Assembly: GCA_018716975.1 (NCBI GenBank)
Contig: DVJE01000018.1
Location: forward strand, 1 to 64,000
Direction: 5' to 3'
DNA length: 64,000 nucleotides
From: Candidatus Gallacutalibacter stercoravium
GTDB taxonomy: Bacteria; Bacillota; Clostridia; Oscillospirales; Acutalibacteraceae
The notes under the pieces are model-generated. The model did no database searches. It saw nothing but the letters and a program-made list of their open reading frames with translations, and had not been told where the DNA came from. Position 1 is the stretch's first letter; each line of letters opens with the position of its first letter. Shown in pieces: positions 7,435 through 16,285 of this stretch. A program made the translations under genes and the position numbers.

Positions 7435-9444
7435 CTACCCGATGTGGGCGTCATCCAGCATCCCCTCCAAATATTTTTGAAACTTTTTATTTACAGGGTT
7501 TTCTACGGCCAGCATGGGGGCGTAGGCGTCCCGCCCGCTGACGGGAACGGCAACCCCCAACCGGCGCTCGGTTTGCAGAAAAAGGCGCACAAAATCCAGA
7601 ATGCCCCGGTGGATTTCATCGATATGCCCGGCGCTGGGGGCGGGATCTTTGAACCGGACAGTATAGCCGCCCTTGCCGTTTGGGTAAAAACCCTTTAGGC
7701 TCCCCTGGGAGCACCCCAGAAGCAGCTCCCAATACAGGTTGTGATTGGACACTGGATCGTGGTATTTCCAAAGATCCCGGTTTTTCTGTTGGGAATACAG
7801 ATAGCTCACCAGCTGGCCGGAAAACAAAAAGGGCTCCCAATCGTCGCCCTCCGGCCCGGCGCAAGAGGCGCTCCCCGCCAAAATGCCGGTGATGGGGCAG
7901 CGCAGCTCCCACTCCCGGTTCACCAGGGTGTTTAGCATCACCGCCCCGCTGCCCGCCCAGCCGATATCCACAGCCGCCGCATGACGGCAGCCGCCCAGCA
8001 GCCCGGCAAAATACAGCCGCGCCGCCTGCCGTTGGCCGGTATAGGCCGCCAGCACCTGATCCCAGTGGACTATCAGATAGTCTTCAATCTTACCGGCGTT
8101 TTTATGCGTCAGCGGCTCATCCGACCGGATCTTTTCCTCTTGGCACAAGGGCCTTAGCAGATGGTCAAGCTCCATGCCCTGCAAAATCTGCGCTATGGTG
8201 AAGCGGTGCCCGGCCTTATGGTGCACAAAGCGCTGCAAATATTCCCGGCGAAAATAGCCCGCCGCCAGCTTCACAGCCGCTTGGCGCGACCAATAGGCGT
8301 AAACGGTTTTTTCTGCTTCGCCGGGATACAGCAGCCGGTAGGCTTGCAAAAGCACAGCGCCGTCCCGGGCCAAAAAAAGAATTTTATCTATGTGATGCGC
8401 GGCCGCATAACGATGGATAAAACGGCAATAGCCCATAACGAACAGCCCGCCGTAGACAAAGCCGTATTCGTATTCCCGGGAATAAAAGGAAAGACCGTTG
8501 TGTATGTGGGCGTTGACGATACCGCGGTACAGGCTGCCGGTAACGGCGGATAGATCAAACGGCCGGTAACGGTTGCCCGTTTGGTTGACGTTGGCATAGA
8601 GAAAAGGTTGAAAGCCATGGCGGGCGGCCTGCTGCCCATCGGCATACTTGTTATCCCCAATATGGGCAAAGCGTAAAGTTTCCCCCTCTTGCTGCCGCAC
8701 GGCGGCAAAAAGACCCCCGTCGTATTTGGAAACGCCGAAATCACAAGACACATAACAGGCGTCCGGCAAGCCGTAGCCGCAGTTTTTAAGCAGGGCGTTT
8801 AACCGCCCTTGGCCCAGGTACATGTCGGAGATAACAATCATCCGTTTGCCGCTTTTGCGCACCGCGGCCCACACCCGGTGAAAATAGGGGTTGGCAAAAC
8901 AGCAATCCCGTTCGCACTCCCACTCCGCCTGCATGCCGCTTTCTTTGGGAATGCCGGTTTGCTGTTCCACCAGGCGCCAAATTTCTTCTAGGGTGACCTC
9001 GCCGGCGCCCGACTGTTCCTTTTTGATTTGCCGCGCCTGGGCTTCGGCCTTCATGCGGATGGTTTGAAAGCCGGGGTATTGCAGCCGTTGCCCCAGCAGC
9101 AAAAACAGATCCTCCGGCCGGGAGAAGGGGCGCAGCAGTAAAGTGTCGAACACATCGAAGGATATCACGTCGTAACCCATGAGCGCCGCGGCAAATTCCT
9201 CCGGGCCTTGCCGGGCGCTGAGGGAAGATTCGCTGCCGCCGGTGTACAGCGCCTTTTCTTCGTAATAAGGAAAGCGGGCCGGCCGCCCCAGGCTGCGGCG
9301 GCGCAGCAGATGGTATTGAACGTTGAGCCAAATTAAATAAACCAGGGCGAAAACGCGCCCCGCGCCCTGCCGGCGTTTTTGCAAAAACCTATCCCGAATG
9401 CCGGGCACCCGGTTGACCAGCAGGCTGTATAATTGCTGCTTCAC
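7435..9444 (-). CDS. HAD-type hydrolase with long C-terminal domain (COG5610-like)
   Basis: 669 residues. Around residue 93 lies a HAD motif I (ISFDVFDTLLLRPF). Motif II is VISDMYLG and motif IV is FAHIGDNKYADG. The HAD part spans roughly residues 85-290. The C-terminal 370 residues include ILFLARDGAVLLQAY and AAAVDIGWAGSGAVM. Proteins with this arrangement (COG5610, predicted hydrolase) are common in capsule loci, but their reaction is not established. Start is a GTG at 9444 with GGAGGGG eight bases upstream. The C-terminal domain is also present, without a HAD domain, in the gene at 11080-12558. Confidence 0.8.
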   Translation of the reverse strand: MKQQLYSLLVNRVPGIRDRFLQKRRQGAGRVFALVYLIWLNVQYHLLRRRSLGRPARFPYYEEKALYTGGSESSLSARQGPEEFAAALMGYDVISFDVFDTLLLRPFSRPEDLFLLLGQRLQYPGFQTIRMKAEAQARQIKKEQSGAGEVTLEEIWRLVEQQTGIPKESGMQAEWECERDCCFANPYFHRVWAAVRKSGKRMIVISDMYLGQGRLNALLKNCGYGLPDACYVSCDFGVSKYDGGLFAAVRQQEGETLRFAHIGDNKYADGQQAARHGFQPFLYANVNQTGNRYRPFDLSAVTGSLYRGIVNAHIHNGLSFYSREYEYGFVYGGLFVMGYCRFIHRYAAAHHIDKILFLARDGAVLLQAYRLLYPGEAEKTVYAYWSRQAAVKLAAGYFRREYLQRFVHHKAGHRFTIAQILQGMELDHLLRPLCQEEKIRSDEPLTHKNAGKIEDYLIVHWDQVLAAYTGQRQAARLYFAGLLGGCRHAAAVDIGWAGSGAVMLNTLVNREWELRCPITGILAGSASCAGPEGDDWEPFLFSGQLVSYLYSQQKNRDLWKYHDPVSNHNLYWELLLGCSQGSLKGFYPNGKGGYTVRFKDPAPSAGHIDEIHRGILDFVRLFLQTERRLGVAVPVSGRDAYAPMLAVENPVNKKFQKYLEGMLDDAHIG

Positions 9445-9510
9445 TTCCCATTCCCCTCCGTTCGTTCACAAGCACCTTACCGTCAAGCGCCGCACCGTAA
9501 GCGGTTGGTT

Positions 9511-10302
9511 TTAAGCCTTGCCCATTTTTTCATAGGCGTCGCACACCTCTTTGGGGTTGCCTATGCGGCGCAGCTTGCCCTTTTCAATCCATACCGCCGT
9601 GGTGCAGTTGTTGCGTATGACCGAAGTGGAGTGAGACACAATGAGCACGGTGGAGCCGCCGTGGATCATCTCGCGGATACGGGCCTCGCTTTTTTTACGA
9701 AAAAACATGTCGCCTACGCTGAGCACTTCGTCGAGGATGAGGATCTCGGGCGATTCCCGGGCGGTGGCGATGGCAAAGCCCAGGCGGGACACCATGCCCG
9801 AGGAATAATTGCGCACCTTTTCCTCCATAAACCCTTCCAGCTCGGCAAATTGTACGATGGAGCGGTATTTTTGATCGATATACTGCTTGGTGTAGCCGAT
9901 GATTGCCCCGTTTAAATAGACGTTTTCCCGCCCGGTGAGCTCGGGATCAAAGCCGGTGCCCAGGGTGAGCAGCTGCACCTTAGAGCGATCCACCCACACC
10001 TTGCCGCTGGTGGGGGCCAGCGCGCCGGAGATGATCTTGAGCAGCGTGCTTTTGCCTGAACCATTGGTGCCGATAATGCCGGCAATCTCCCCTTTGCCTA
10101 GGGAAAAGCTTACGTTATCCAAGGCTGTAAACAGCTCGTAGCTGTGCTGGCGGCGCAGCTTGCGCACCAGCAGCTCTTTGATGCTGGTGGCTTCATCCTT
10201 GGCGCGCTTAAACTGCATGGTGACGTTTTGCACAATAATCTCGGTTGGTTGCCCCTCTGGGCCCGGCGCTTGGGGGAGCGCTTGCGTTTCGCCTGTATTC
10301 AT
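9511..10302 (-). CDS. Polysaccharide export ABC transporter ATPase (TagH/Wzt/KpsT type)
   Basis: 263 residues. Walker A is GTNGSGKST, the signature is NYSSGMVSRLGFA and Walker B is PEILILDEVLSVGD. The LTLGTGFDPELTGRENVYLNG segment is characteristic of ATPases that drive export of capsule, O-antigen or teichoic acid through a TagG/Wzm partner. It has no C-terminal glycan-binding extension of the long Wzt type. ATG 10302 follows a GGAGG site by six bases. The permease gene lies 11 bases upstream, so the two form a transporter that moves the lipid-linked glycan across the membrane. Confidence 0.93.
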   Translation of the reverse strand: MNTGETQALPQAPGPEGQPTEIIVQNVTMQFKRAKDEATSIKELLVRKLRRQHSYELFTALDNVSFSLGKGEIAGIIGTNGSGKSTLLKIISGALAPTSGKVWVDRSKVQLLTLGTGFDPELTGRENVYLNGAIIGYTKQYIDQKYRSIVQFAELEGFMEEKVRNYSSGMVSRLGFAIATARESPEILILDEVLSVGDMFFRKKSEARIREMIHGGSTVLIVSHSTSVIRNNCTTAVWIEKGKLRRIGNPKEVCDAYEKMGKA

Positions 10303-10313
10303 AACCGCCTCCG

Positions 10314-11087
10314 CTAAATCCGCTGCATAATCGTATTTTTGTGTTTTTGAAAAACCAGGTAGCCTATCAGCAGAACGCCCAGGCTCCAAAGGGCCATTTG
10401 CAGCCATTGCGCGCCGGTGGGCAGTTGGGCGTACATAACCGCGTTGCGCATACAGTGGATGTAGGCGTAAATCGGGTTGAGCTCTATGACGGTGCGGATA
10501 AAGCCCTGCAACTGTTCCACCGGGTAGAAGATGGCCGAGCAGTACATCCAAAGGGCCAGCACCACCGAGTAAAGATGCTTAACGTCGCCGAAAAATACAT
10601 AAGCCGTCGCCAGTATATACGAAATCCCCAGGGAAAACAGCAGCAAAAAAAGGATGATAACCGGCGCCGCCAGCACGGTGGCGTGCAGCCGCACCTGAAA
10701 GACCAACAGCATCACGGCATAGGCTGCCAGCGAATAGGCAAGGTTTACCAAAGCCGTATACACGCGGGTGAGGATAAAAAGATCCATGGGGAACTTCACC
10801 TTGATGAGCAGCTGCTTGTTGTCCGCCAGCGTGGTCATGGCGGCGTTGGTGGCGCCGGTAAAGGTTTGCCAAAGGATATAGCCGGTTAAATAATAGATGG
10901 GGTAATTTTCAATGGAACGCCGGAACAGCTGAGAAAAAATCAGCGAAAGCACCGCCATAGAGAGCAGCGGGTTGAGCACGCTCCACACAATGCCCAGGTA
11001 AGATCGGGCGTATTTGCGCTTGATCTCCCGGGCGGTTAGCTGCTTGATAACAAAGGCGTATTGCCGGCGTTTTTGTGTTTCATCCAT
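10314..11087 (-). CDS. Polysaccharide export ABC transporter permease (TagG/Wzm type)
   Basis: 257 residues of the ABC-2 family. It starts MDETQKRRQYAFVIKQLTAREIK-like and contains KRKYARSYLGIVWSVLNPL, the conserved amphipathic entry before the first membrane span. Six hydrophobic segments can be picked out. The AIFYPVEQLQGFIRTVIELNP stretch near the end is typical of TagG/KpsM-type permeases. ATG 11087 is preceded by GGGAGGC. It overlaps the upstream gene by eight bases and pairs with the ATPase just downstream. Confidence 0.93.
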   Translation of the reverse strand: MDETQKRRQYAFVIKQLTAREIKRKYARSYLGIVWSVLNPLLSMAVLSLIFSQLFRRSIENYPIYYLTGYILWQTFTGATNAAMTTLADNKQLLIKVKFPMDLFILTRVYTALVNLAYSLAAYAVMLLVFQVRLHATVLAAPVIILFLLLFSLGISYILATAYVFFGDVKHLYSVVLALWMYCSAIFYPVEQLQGFIRTVIELNPIYAYIHCMRNAVMYAQLPTGAQWLQMALWSLGVLLIGYLVFQKHKNTIMQRI

Positions 11088-12558
11088 GTTTTTTTGCCTC
11101 CCGCCTTTTGCGAATATACCGGTAACGGCCCGCACCGTGGCGCAGGTATTGGTAAAGCCCGTGCTGCCAAAGGTGATAGCGCGCCTTTCGGCCGCGCCGC
11201 ACAGCGCTGCCCTCATACCAGGCGCTTGCCCGCATTCCTGCGCCCGGCGGGGAAAGCAGCCTGCGCAACGGATGGCCTGCTTTTAGCTCTTCTTCGGTGA
11301 GCAAAGGGGCCAGCACCGAATGGGGATCCTCCACCACGTCGTCGGAAAATGGAAGGCTGCCCAGCGCCTGCGCCTCCTCCGGCGTGGGCCTGGCCGAAAG
11401 AAGAAAGAAAAGCCGCTGTATGGCCGCCCGGTCCCGGGCAAAATCCTGTTCCTGGGGCAAAGACAGGGGGCCTTCGTGCTGCCTCCCTTGGGCGGCCAAC
11501 AGGCGGATGTAGCGCATAAGATATGCCCCGATGGTTTGCACCGCCTTTTGTTTTGCCCCGCTGATGGGCCCGTAATACGGCGCAAAGCGCCCGTTTTGCA
11601 AAACGTAAGAAAGGGTCATGCCGTGGGGGGCGGTGAAAACGGCTTCAAACAGGCAGTTGTTAAAGCGCGCCTTGGCCCGCAGCGGGCCCTGGGGAGAGAA
11701 AAAATAGTAGTGATAGCCGCCGGGATCCGCCTGGGCGGGCAAATCGTACAGCCCCCAATAGTATCCCTCTAGTTTCTGCTTGCGGCCCAGCAGGGCCAGG
11801 GCTTGATTGAGCGTTTGCTGCATGGAGCCCAGCCAGCCGCTGTCTACAATGGCGGCGGATTCCTCTTGCAGCAGTCCCTCTTGGCGCAAATAGCCCGCAA
11901 GGCCGGGCAGGGCTTCTTTTGATCGGCGGTTCATATCGGCTAAAAACAGCGGGCAGGCGGCCAACAGGCGGCGGATTTCAGGCAAATACTGCTGAGAAAG
12001 GGGGGCGCCGCTGTTGAGCGCCGGGGCGAGCTTGGGCGCCAACCGGTCTTGCACCTGCCGCACCTCTTCCTCTTGCAACCCGGCCCGCCGCAGGATCCGT
12101 TCCAAGGTAACCTCTGTGCCGCCGCGGCAAATATCGCTTAAAGCCTCCTGGGGATCCAGGTGATACAGCGGCAATCGCAGGGCGTAGCGAGAGCAGCTGA
12201 GGTACCGGCAGTCCAGCGGCAAACCGTGGGATTTGCAAAGGATCAGGGCCGCCTGATAAAAAAAGTACCCATCCCGCGCTAAAAAATACAGCCGCTTTTT
12301 GCCGCTGCGCACCGCCCTATCCAGCAGCCACTGCACAAATCCCGCCAGGGCGGGCGCCAAGGCGTAGGAACAGGCGGTTTCCAGCGCGCCGCGCGAGGCG
12401 GGCAAGGCCAGGGCGGCCCGGTGCAGACGGGGGCTTTTTTGCAAGGCCCTCAGATATTGCGCTTTGCGTTTTTCATTGGCCGCTGGAGCCGCCGAAGCCG
12501 CGAGAGCCGCCGGGGTGGTCGAGGCGGCCCCAAAACTAACGCCGGTGTGGTTTTTCAT
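11080..12558 (-). CDS. Capsule-locus protein resembling the C-terminal domain of COG5610, no HAD domain
   Basis: 492 residues. The segments RLYFLARDGYFFYQAALILC and AAIVDSGWLGSMQQTLNQAL correspond to ILFLARDGAVLLQAYRLLYP and AAAVDIGWAGSGAVMLNTL in the 7435-9444 gene. No HAD motif I is present, so this looks like a stand-alone version of the second domain. N-terminal residues 1-35 are Ala-rich and probably disordered. Role unknown; position between GT genes and the transporter suggests a step in glycan assembly. ATG 12558 has AGGAGA upstream and overlaps the GT2 stop by four bases. Confidence 0.6.
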   Translation of the reverse strand: MKNHTGVSFGAASTTPAALAASAAPAANEKRKAQYLRALQKSPRLHRAALALPASRGALETACSYALAPALAGFVQWLLDRAVRSGKKRLYFLARDGYFFYQAALILCKSHGLPLDCRYLSCSRYALRLPLYHLDPQEALSDICRGGTEVTLERILRRAGLQEEEVRQVQDRLAPKLAPALNSGAPLSQQYLPEIRRLLAACPLFLADMNRRSKEALPGLAGYLRQEGLLQEESAAIVDSGWLGSMQQTLNQALALLGRKQKLEGYYWGLYDLPAQADPGGYHYYFFSPQGPLRAKARFNNCLFEAVFTAPHGMTLSYVLQNGRFAPYYGPISGAKQKAVQTIGAYLMRYIRLLAAQGRQHEGPLSLPQEQDFARDRAAIQRLFFLLSARPTPEEAQALGSLPFSDDVVEDPHSVLAPLLTEEELKAGHPLRRLLSPPGAGMRASAWYEGSAVRRGRKARYHLWQHGLYQYLRHGAGRYRYIRKRREAKKHG

Positions 12559-13397
12559 GCCGGTTCTCCTTTGCTTGGCGCTTGCGCCGCAACGCGCCGT
12601 TGTTTTAGCAAGTGCAAAGCCCGCCCGGGCAAAACGCCTGCCAGCAAGGGCCGCAGCGCCCAAGCCAGCGCCGCCGCCTGGGGTACGCCCAGCCGCTGCA
12701 GCCCATGGTAGCGCAGTTTGGCCTCCCGCACCCGGCGGGGCCAGCCCCGCCTGCGGTAAGAGCAGGCGTCCTCCCGGTATTGCAGCAGGGGCTGTTGCAG
12801 GTTATAGCCCCGGCAGCCGTTGCGGTGCAGCCGCAGGAACAGCTCGTAATCCTCGCAAAGCGCAAAATCCGGCGATTCGCAGTAGCCGTGGTTTTGCACC
12901 AACACTTCTTTACGAAACAGCACAGAGGGATGGATGTAGGGCGAATATTTGCAAAAGTCTGTTTTTTGCGGCTGGGGCGGCATGGTGAGCTGCCCCCAGG
13001 GGCCTTGGGCGTTTATCAGCGTGGCGTTGCTGCCCACCCATTGGTATTGGGGGTGGCTTTCTAAAAAGGCGAGCTGAAGGCTGAACCGGCGGGGGGCGGA
13101 GAGATCGTCGGCGTCCATCCGGGCGATATACCGCCCCGAAGCGCAGGCGATGCAGGCGTTTAGCGCATGGGCAAGCCCCCGGTTGCTCTCCCCCCGCAGG
13201 TAGCGGATCCGGCCGTCCATCCGGGCGGCGCGGCGAATCATTTGGGCGCTTTCCGGCGGCGAACCGTCGTCGTAAAGCAGCAGTTCCCAATCCGAAAAGG
13301 TTTGCCCCATAATGGAACCCACCGCCTGAAGCAGCTGCGCTTCGCTTTGGGGGTTATATACGCCCATCGCTACGCTGATGGCTGGTAAAGCCTTCAT
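12555..13397 (-). CDS. GT2 family glycosyltransferase
   Basis: 280 residues. It begins with ISVAMGVYNPQSEAQLLQAV, has the LLLYDDGSPPESA motif at about residue 40 and the metal-binding ARMDADDLSAPRRF motif at about residue 95. This is the GT-A fold of inverting GT2 enzymes in capsule loci. A basic, Cys-containing tail (DACSYRRRGWPRRVREAKL) follows and may be membrane-peripheral. The start lies 44 bases inside the end of the GT4 gene, so translational coupling is likely. Donor and acceptor are not predictable. Confidence 0.88.
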   Translation of the reverse strand: MKALPAISVAMGVYNPQSEAQLLQAVGSIMGQTFSDWELLLYDDGSPPESAQMIRRAARMDGRIRYLRGESNRGLAHALNACIACASGRYIARMDADDLSAPRRFSLQLAFLESHPQYQWVGSNATLINAQGPWGQLTMPPQPQKTDFCKYSPYIHPSVLFRKEVLVQNHGYCESPDFALCEDYELFLRLHRNGCRGYNLQQPLLQYREDACSYRRRGWPRRVREAKLRYHGLQRLGVPQAAALAWALRPLLAGVLPGRALHLLKQRRVAAQAPSKGEPA

Positions 13398-14571
13398 AAG
13401 CCCGCCCTCCTATTTGTTGATCCGCGTGTTGATAAATACGGCGCATAGCCGCGCCGGCGTGGGCCTTGTCAAAGGGTTGGGCGCTGCTGCGGCAGAAAAG
13501 CGCCATCCGGCTGCGCCTCGCGGCGTCCATACCCTGCAAGGCGGCAATCCCCCGGGCAAATGCCGGCGCGTCAAACCAAGAGCAAACAAACCCGTTTTCC
13601 CCATGGCGCATATATTCCCGGGTGCCCCGGTTGTCGGAAGCCAGCACCGGAATGCCCATGGCCAAAGATTCCAACCCCGCCATGCCCAGCCCTTCTCGAA
13701 TAGAGGGGAAGGCAGAAGCGTCCGCTCCGCCCAAAAAGGGCAGCACATCGGGGCAATAGCCAAACAAAGTAACGGCGCCGGATAGGCCCAGCCTCTCTAT
13801 TTGCTGTTCCAGTTCCCGGCGGCAGAAGCCGTCGCCGCATATGCCGTACCGGATAGGGGGCGCACCCTGCTGCCTGAGCAGGGCCATGGCCCGCAGCACC
13901 ACTTGATGGTTTTTGTTTTTGTTGAGTTCCCCCGCCGACACTAAAAAAAATTCCTCCGGCCCAATGCCCAACCGGGCCCGTAAGACCGCGCGCCTTTGCT
14001 GAGAAAGGGGGCGAAACCGGTTCGTATCAAGCCCCACTCCAGGAATTTGGTATACCCGTCCGCCTTTTTTGAGAGGCAGGCGCAAGGCGTTTTGGTAATC
14101 CTCCCGGTTGATGGTTATCAGCACGTCGGTGTAACGGGCCAGCCATTGCTCTACCCGGTAGTAGGCCAGCCGGTTAACAAGCGGCGCGCCGCGGTAAAAA
14201 TGAAAGCCGTGGGCTGTATAAACCACCAGGGGGCGCGGGCTGCTGCGGTGAGCGGCCAGGCGGCCCAGCACGCCGCCCACCGGCGTGTGGCAGTGAATCA
14301 GGCGGATGTTCAGCCGTTTGATAAGCCGCAGCAGCTGATCATACGCCGTGCGGTTGCTGCTTATCTGATAAGGGGAACGGGCCGCTTCGATATGGTGCAT
14401 GCGCACGCCTTCGGGCACCCGCCAATCCTCTTCCGATAGATAAGCGGGCTCGTTTAAATTGGCGGCAAAGTGCACAGTATAGCCCATTTGCTGCAGCAGT
14501 TTTACATTTTCCGCCTCAAACTTCCACAAAAAGTCGGCGGTGGTGGCTAAAATAAGCGCCTGCTTTTCCAC
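13354..14571 (-). CDS. GT4 family glycosyltransferase, first gene of the glycan operon
   Basis: About 405 residues. The N-terminal GT-B half has ALILATTADFLWKFEAENV, IHCHTPVGGVLGRLAAHR and YTAHGFHFYRGAP, typical of EpsD/CapM-like GT4 enzymes. The C-terminal half has FPSIREGLGMAGLESLAMG, the E-x7-E donor-binding motif. I place the start at the GTG at 14571, which has GGAGG upstream and an N-terminus matching the family. The only in-frame ATG (14760) would add a non-conserved hydrophobic and charged stretch that overlaps the leader hairpins. It probably makes the first or second sugar transfer onto the lipid carrier. Confidence 0.85.
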   Translation of the reverse strand: MEKQALILATTADFLWKFEAENVKLLQQMGYTVHFAANLNEPAYLSEEDWRVPEGVRMHHIEAARSPYQISSNRTAYDQLLRLIKRLNIRLIHCHTPVGGVLGRLAAHRSSPRPLVVYTAHGFHFYRGAPLVNRLAYYRVEQWLARYTDVLITINREDYQNALRLPLKKGGRVYQIPGVGLDTNRFRPLSQQRRAVLRARLGIGPEEFFLVSAGELNKNKNHQVVLRAMALLRQQGAPPIRYGICGDGFCRRELEQQIERLGLSGAVTLFGYCPDVLPFLGGADASAFPSIREGLGMAGLESLAMGIPVLASDNRGTREYMRHGENGFVCSWFDAPAFARGIAALQGMDAARRSRMALFCRSSAQPFDKAHAGAAMRRIYQHADQQIGGRAYEGFTSHQRSDGRI

Positions 14572-14606
14572 GCCCGGCTGTGCCTCCGTTCTTGCGCGCA
14601 AGAGTG

Positions 14607-14626
14607 GGCCGGGCGAACCGCCCGGC
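14607..14626. other. Strong hairpin in the glycan-operon leader
   Basis: GCCGGGCG, a three-base loop and CGCCCGGC form a perfect eight-base stem about 35-55 bases upstream of the GTG start of the GT4 gene. No U-tract follows in the minus direction, so it is not an intrinsic terminator. It may be a processing or antitermination structure, or simply a GC-rich inverted repeat. Confidence 0.5.
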
Positions 14627-14724
14627 GCCAGCGTTTTGCTATCAGTTTCACCCTGAGCGGCGGGATTTATACGCCTTTCGCCCTTCTTTACCGCTTTGCC
14701 GCTCTGGCAAAAAGAACCAAACAA

Positions 14725-14772
14725 CAAATAAAAAAGCAAAGCCGCCGAAGGGCTGGACAAAACCTAGGCGGC
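14725..14772 (-). terminator. Terminator-like hairpin directly downstream of the glycan-operon promoter
   Basis: On the minus strand GCCGCC (14772-14767) pairs with GGCGGC (14746-14741), with additional CC/GG pairing inside, and is followed by TTTGCTTTTTTATTTG. No minus-strand gene ends just upstream (the nearest, rpsI, has its own terminators at 15693-15820). The hairpin therefore sits in the leader of the polysaccharide operon and could attenuate it. Confidence 0.5.
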
Positions 14773-14777
14773 ATATT

Positions 14778-14805
14778 ATCATAGAAAATAACAAATGGAC
14801 ATCAA
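14778..14805 (-). promoter_or_regulatory. Probable promoter of the glycan operon
   Basis: Minus strand: -35 TTGATG (14805-14800), 16-base spacer, -10 TATGAT (14783-14778). Predicted start near 14771. The region 14572-14876 between the divergent GT4 and GH25 genes otherwise holds only the two hairpins listed separately. Confidence 0.5.
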
Positions 14806-14876
14806 AGCCTATGCTTACCGGTCGGTGGTTTGCAATTTTTTGCTTGCTGTAGCGAAGCGGTGGGGGTGTAGAAGAA

Positions 14877-15674
14877 ATGGCGTCTATTTTTAAAAACCGG
14901 TTTCAGCGTGCAAGATTATTTTTGCGCCTCACGGTTCGGCTTTTGCTGTTTGCCGCCGTAACGATATTGCTGGTGGGCGGTTTGTTCTATTGCAGCCGCC
15001 CCCGCTGGAACGAGCCGGATCAGTGGCAGTTTCCGGTGCGGGGCATAGACGTTTCGGAATATCAAGGGGAAATTAACTGGCCGATGCTGTCTGCGCAGGA
15101 TATCGAATTTGCGTTTATCAAGGCCACCGAGGGCAGCGGCTATACCGATCCGTACTTTACAGAGAATTGGGAAAACGCCAAGCAAAGCGGCTTGGATGTG
15201 GGGGCTTACCATTTTTTTAGTTTTGAATCCTCCGGCGCCAGCCAAGCCCGGCATTTTTTAGAAGTGACCGGCATGCGGTGGGAGGAGGGATGCCTGCCGC
15301 CCGTGATTGACGTGGAGCTGTACGGGGATTTTGAAAAGAACCCGCCGGACGCTAAAAAGGTAAGGATGCAGCTGCTCGGTATGGTTCATCGGATAGAAGA
15401 TGCCTGCGGCACGGCGCCTATTCTTTACGCCACACGGCAGGCCTACCGGCTGTATTTACAGGAAGGATTTGAGCAATGCGACGTTTGGATAAGGGACGTC
15501 TGGTTTTATCCTGAACTGGAAGACGGCCGGCAGTGGAAGTTTTGGCAGTTTTCTGATAAAGGGCTGTTGGCAGGCTACGGCGGGGTGGAACCTTACATCG
15601 ATTTGAATCTGTTTTACGGCAGCGCCGACGAATACGCCGCCTACAAACAGGAGCGGTGTATCCCCGAGAGGTAG
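14877..15674 (+). CDS. Membrane-anchored GH25 lysozyme (muramidase)
   Basis: 265 residues. An N-terminal membrane anchor (residues about 18-40, LTVRLLLFAAVTILLVGGLF) is followed by a GH25 catalytic domain. Key elements are GIDVSEYQGEINWP (first catalytic Asp), FAFIKATEGSGYTDPYF, VGAYHFFSF and PPVIDVELYG (Asp/Glu pair). GH25 enzymes cleave the MurNAc-GlcNAc bond of peptidoglycan. No cell-wall-binding repeats follow, so the anchor alone holds it outside the membrane. It is transcribed away from the polysaccharide operon and may help remodel the wall. The ATG has a weak G-rich site (GGGGGTG) upstream. Confidence 0.92.
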   Translation: MASIFKNRFQRARLFLRLTVRLLLFAAVTILLVGGLFYCSRPRWNEPDQWQFPVRGIDVSEYQGEINWPMLSAQDIEFAFIKATEGSGYTDPYFTENWENAKQSGLDVGAYHFFSFESSGASQARHFLEVTGMRWEEGCLPPVIDVELYGDFEKNPPDAKKVRMQLLGMVHRIEDACGTAPILYATRQAYRLYLQEGFEQCDVWIRDVWFYPELEDGRQWKFWQFSDKGLLAGYGGVEPYIDLNLFYGSADEYAAYKQERCIPER

Positions 15675-15692
15675 CGCTTGCGGCATAAAAAA

Positions 15693-15729
15693 CAGGACGC
15701 ACCACAGAAAAAAACTGCGGTGCGTCCTG
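15693..15729 (-). terminator. Intrinsic terminator (second of a tandem pair)
   Basis: CAGGACGCACC and GGTGCGTCCTG form a long stem. On the minus strand the stem is followed by TTTTTT, so it acts on transcripts coming from rplM-rpsI, although it also lies just after the convergent GH25 gene. Confidence 0.7.
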
Positions 15730-15790
15730 CTGCGTTTATAGGGGCAAGGCGAGGCGGGGCCAGCCAGTGGGCCCCAATCATACGCGCAAA

Positions 15791-15820
15791 AAGAGGCCGG
15801 TTGGTAAAAACCGGCCTCTT
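15791..15820 (-). terminator. Intrinsic terminator after rpsI
   Basis: AAGAGGCCGGTT pairs with AACCGGCCTCTT; on the minus strand a T-run follows (CTCTTTTTGCG). It closes the rplM-rpsI operon. Confidence 0.8.
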
Positions 15821-15865
15821 GCAATTGCTGGTAAATAAAACTGCCAATACCTGGATAGAAGAAAT

Positions 15866-16267
15866 TTAGCGCTTGGAGAACTGGGGCGCGCGGCGCGCAG
15901 CCTTCAAGCCGTACTTCTTGCGTTCCTTCATTCTGGGGTCGCGGGTAAGGAACCCGGCCTTTTTCAGGGGGGAGCGCAGATTTTCAGAATCGTATTGCAG
16001 CAACGCACGGGCGATACCGTGACGGATGGCGCCGGCTTGGCCGGTTACGCCGCCGCCGGCAACGCGGCAAACCACGTCAAAACGGCCGTCGGTTTCGGTG
16101 AGGGCCAAGGGCTGGCGGACAATGAGCTTCAAAGTCTCCAAACCAAAATAATCGTCAATGTCGCGATCGTTGATGGTTACCTTGCCGGTACCCTGATACA
16201 AGCGAACGCGGGCAACGCTGCTCTTTCTTCTGCCGGTCCCGTAAAAATAGGGTGCTTTCTCGTACAT
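15866..16267 (-). CDS. rpsI: 30S ribosomal protein S9
   Basis: 133 residues, normal length for S9. It has the N-terminal [17 protein letters not shown] motif, the central [19 protein letters not shown] segment and the conserved C-terminal tail [14 protein letters not shown] ending in SKR, which reaches the P-site tRNA. It lies 18 bases downstream of rplM, the usual L13-S9 operon. ATG 16267 is preceded by AAGGAGG. Confidence 0.98.
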   Translation of the reverse strand: MYEKAPYFYGTGRRKSSVARVRLYQGTGKVTINDRDIDDYFGLETLKLIVRQPLALTETDGRFDVVCRVAGGGVTGQAGAIRHGIARALLQYDSENLRSPLKKAGFLTRDPRMKERKKYGLKAARRAPQFSKR

Positions 16268-16285
16268 AATGATTGTCCTCCTTCC

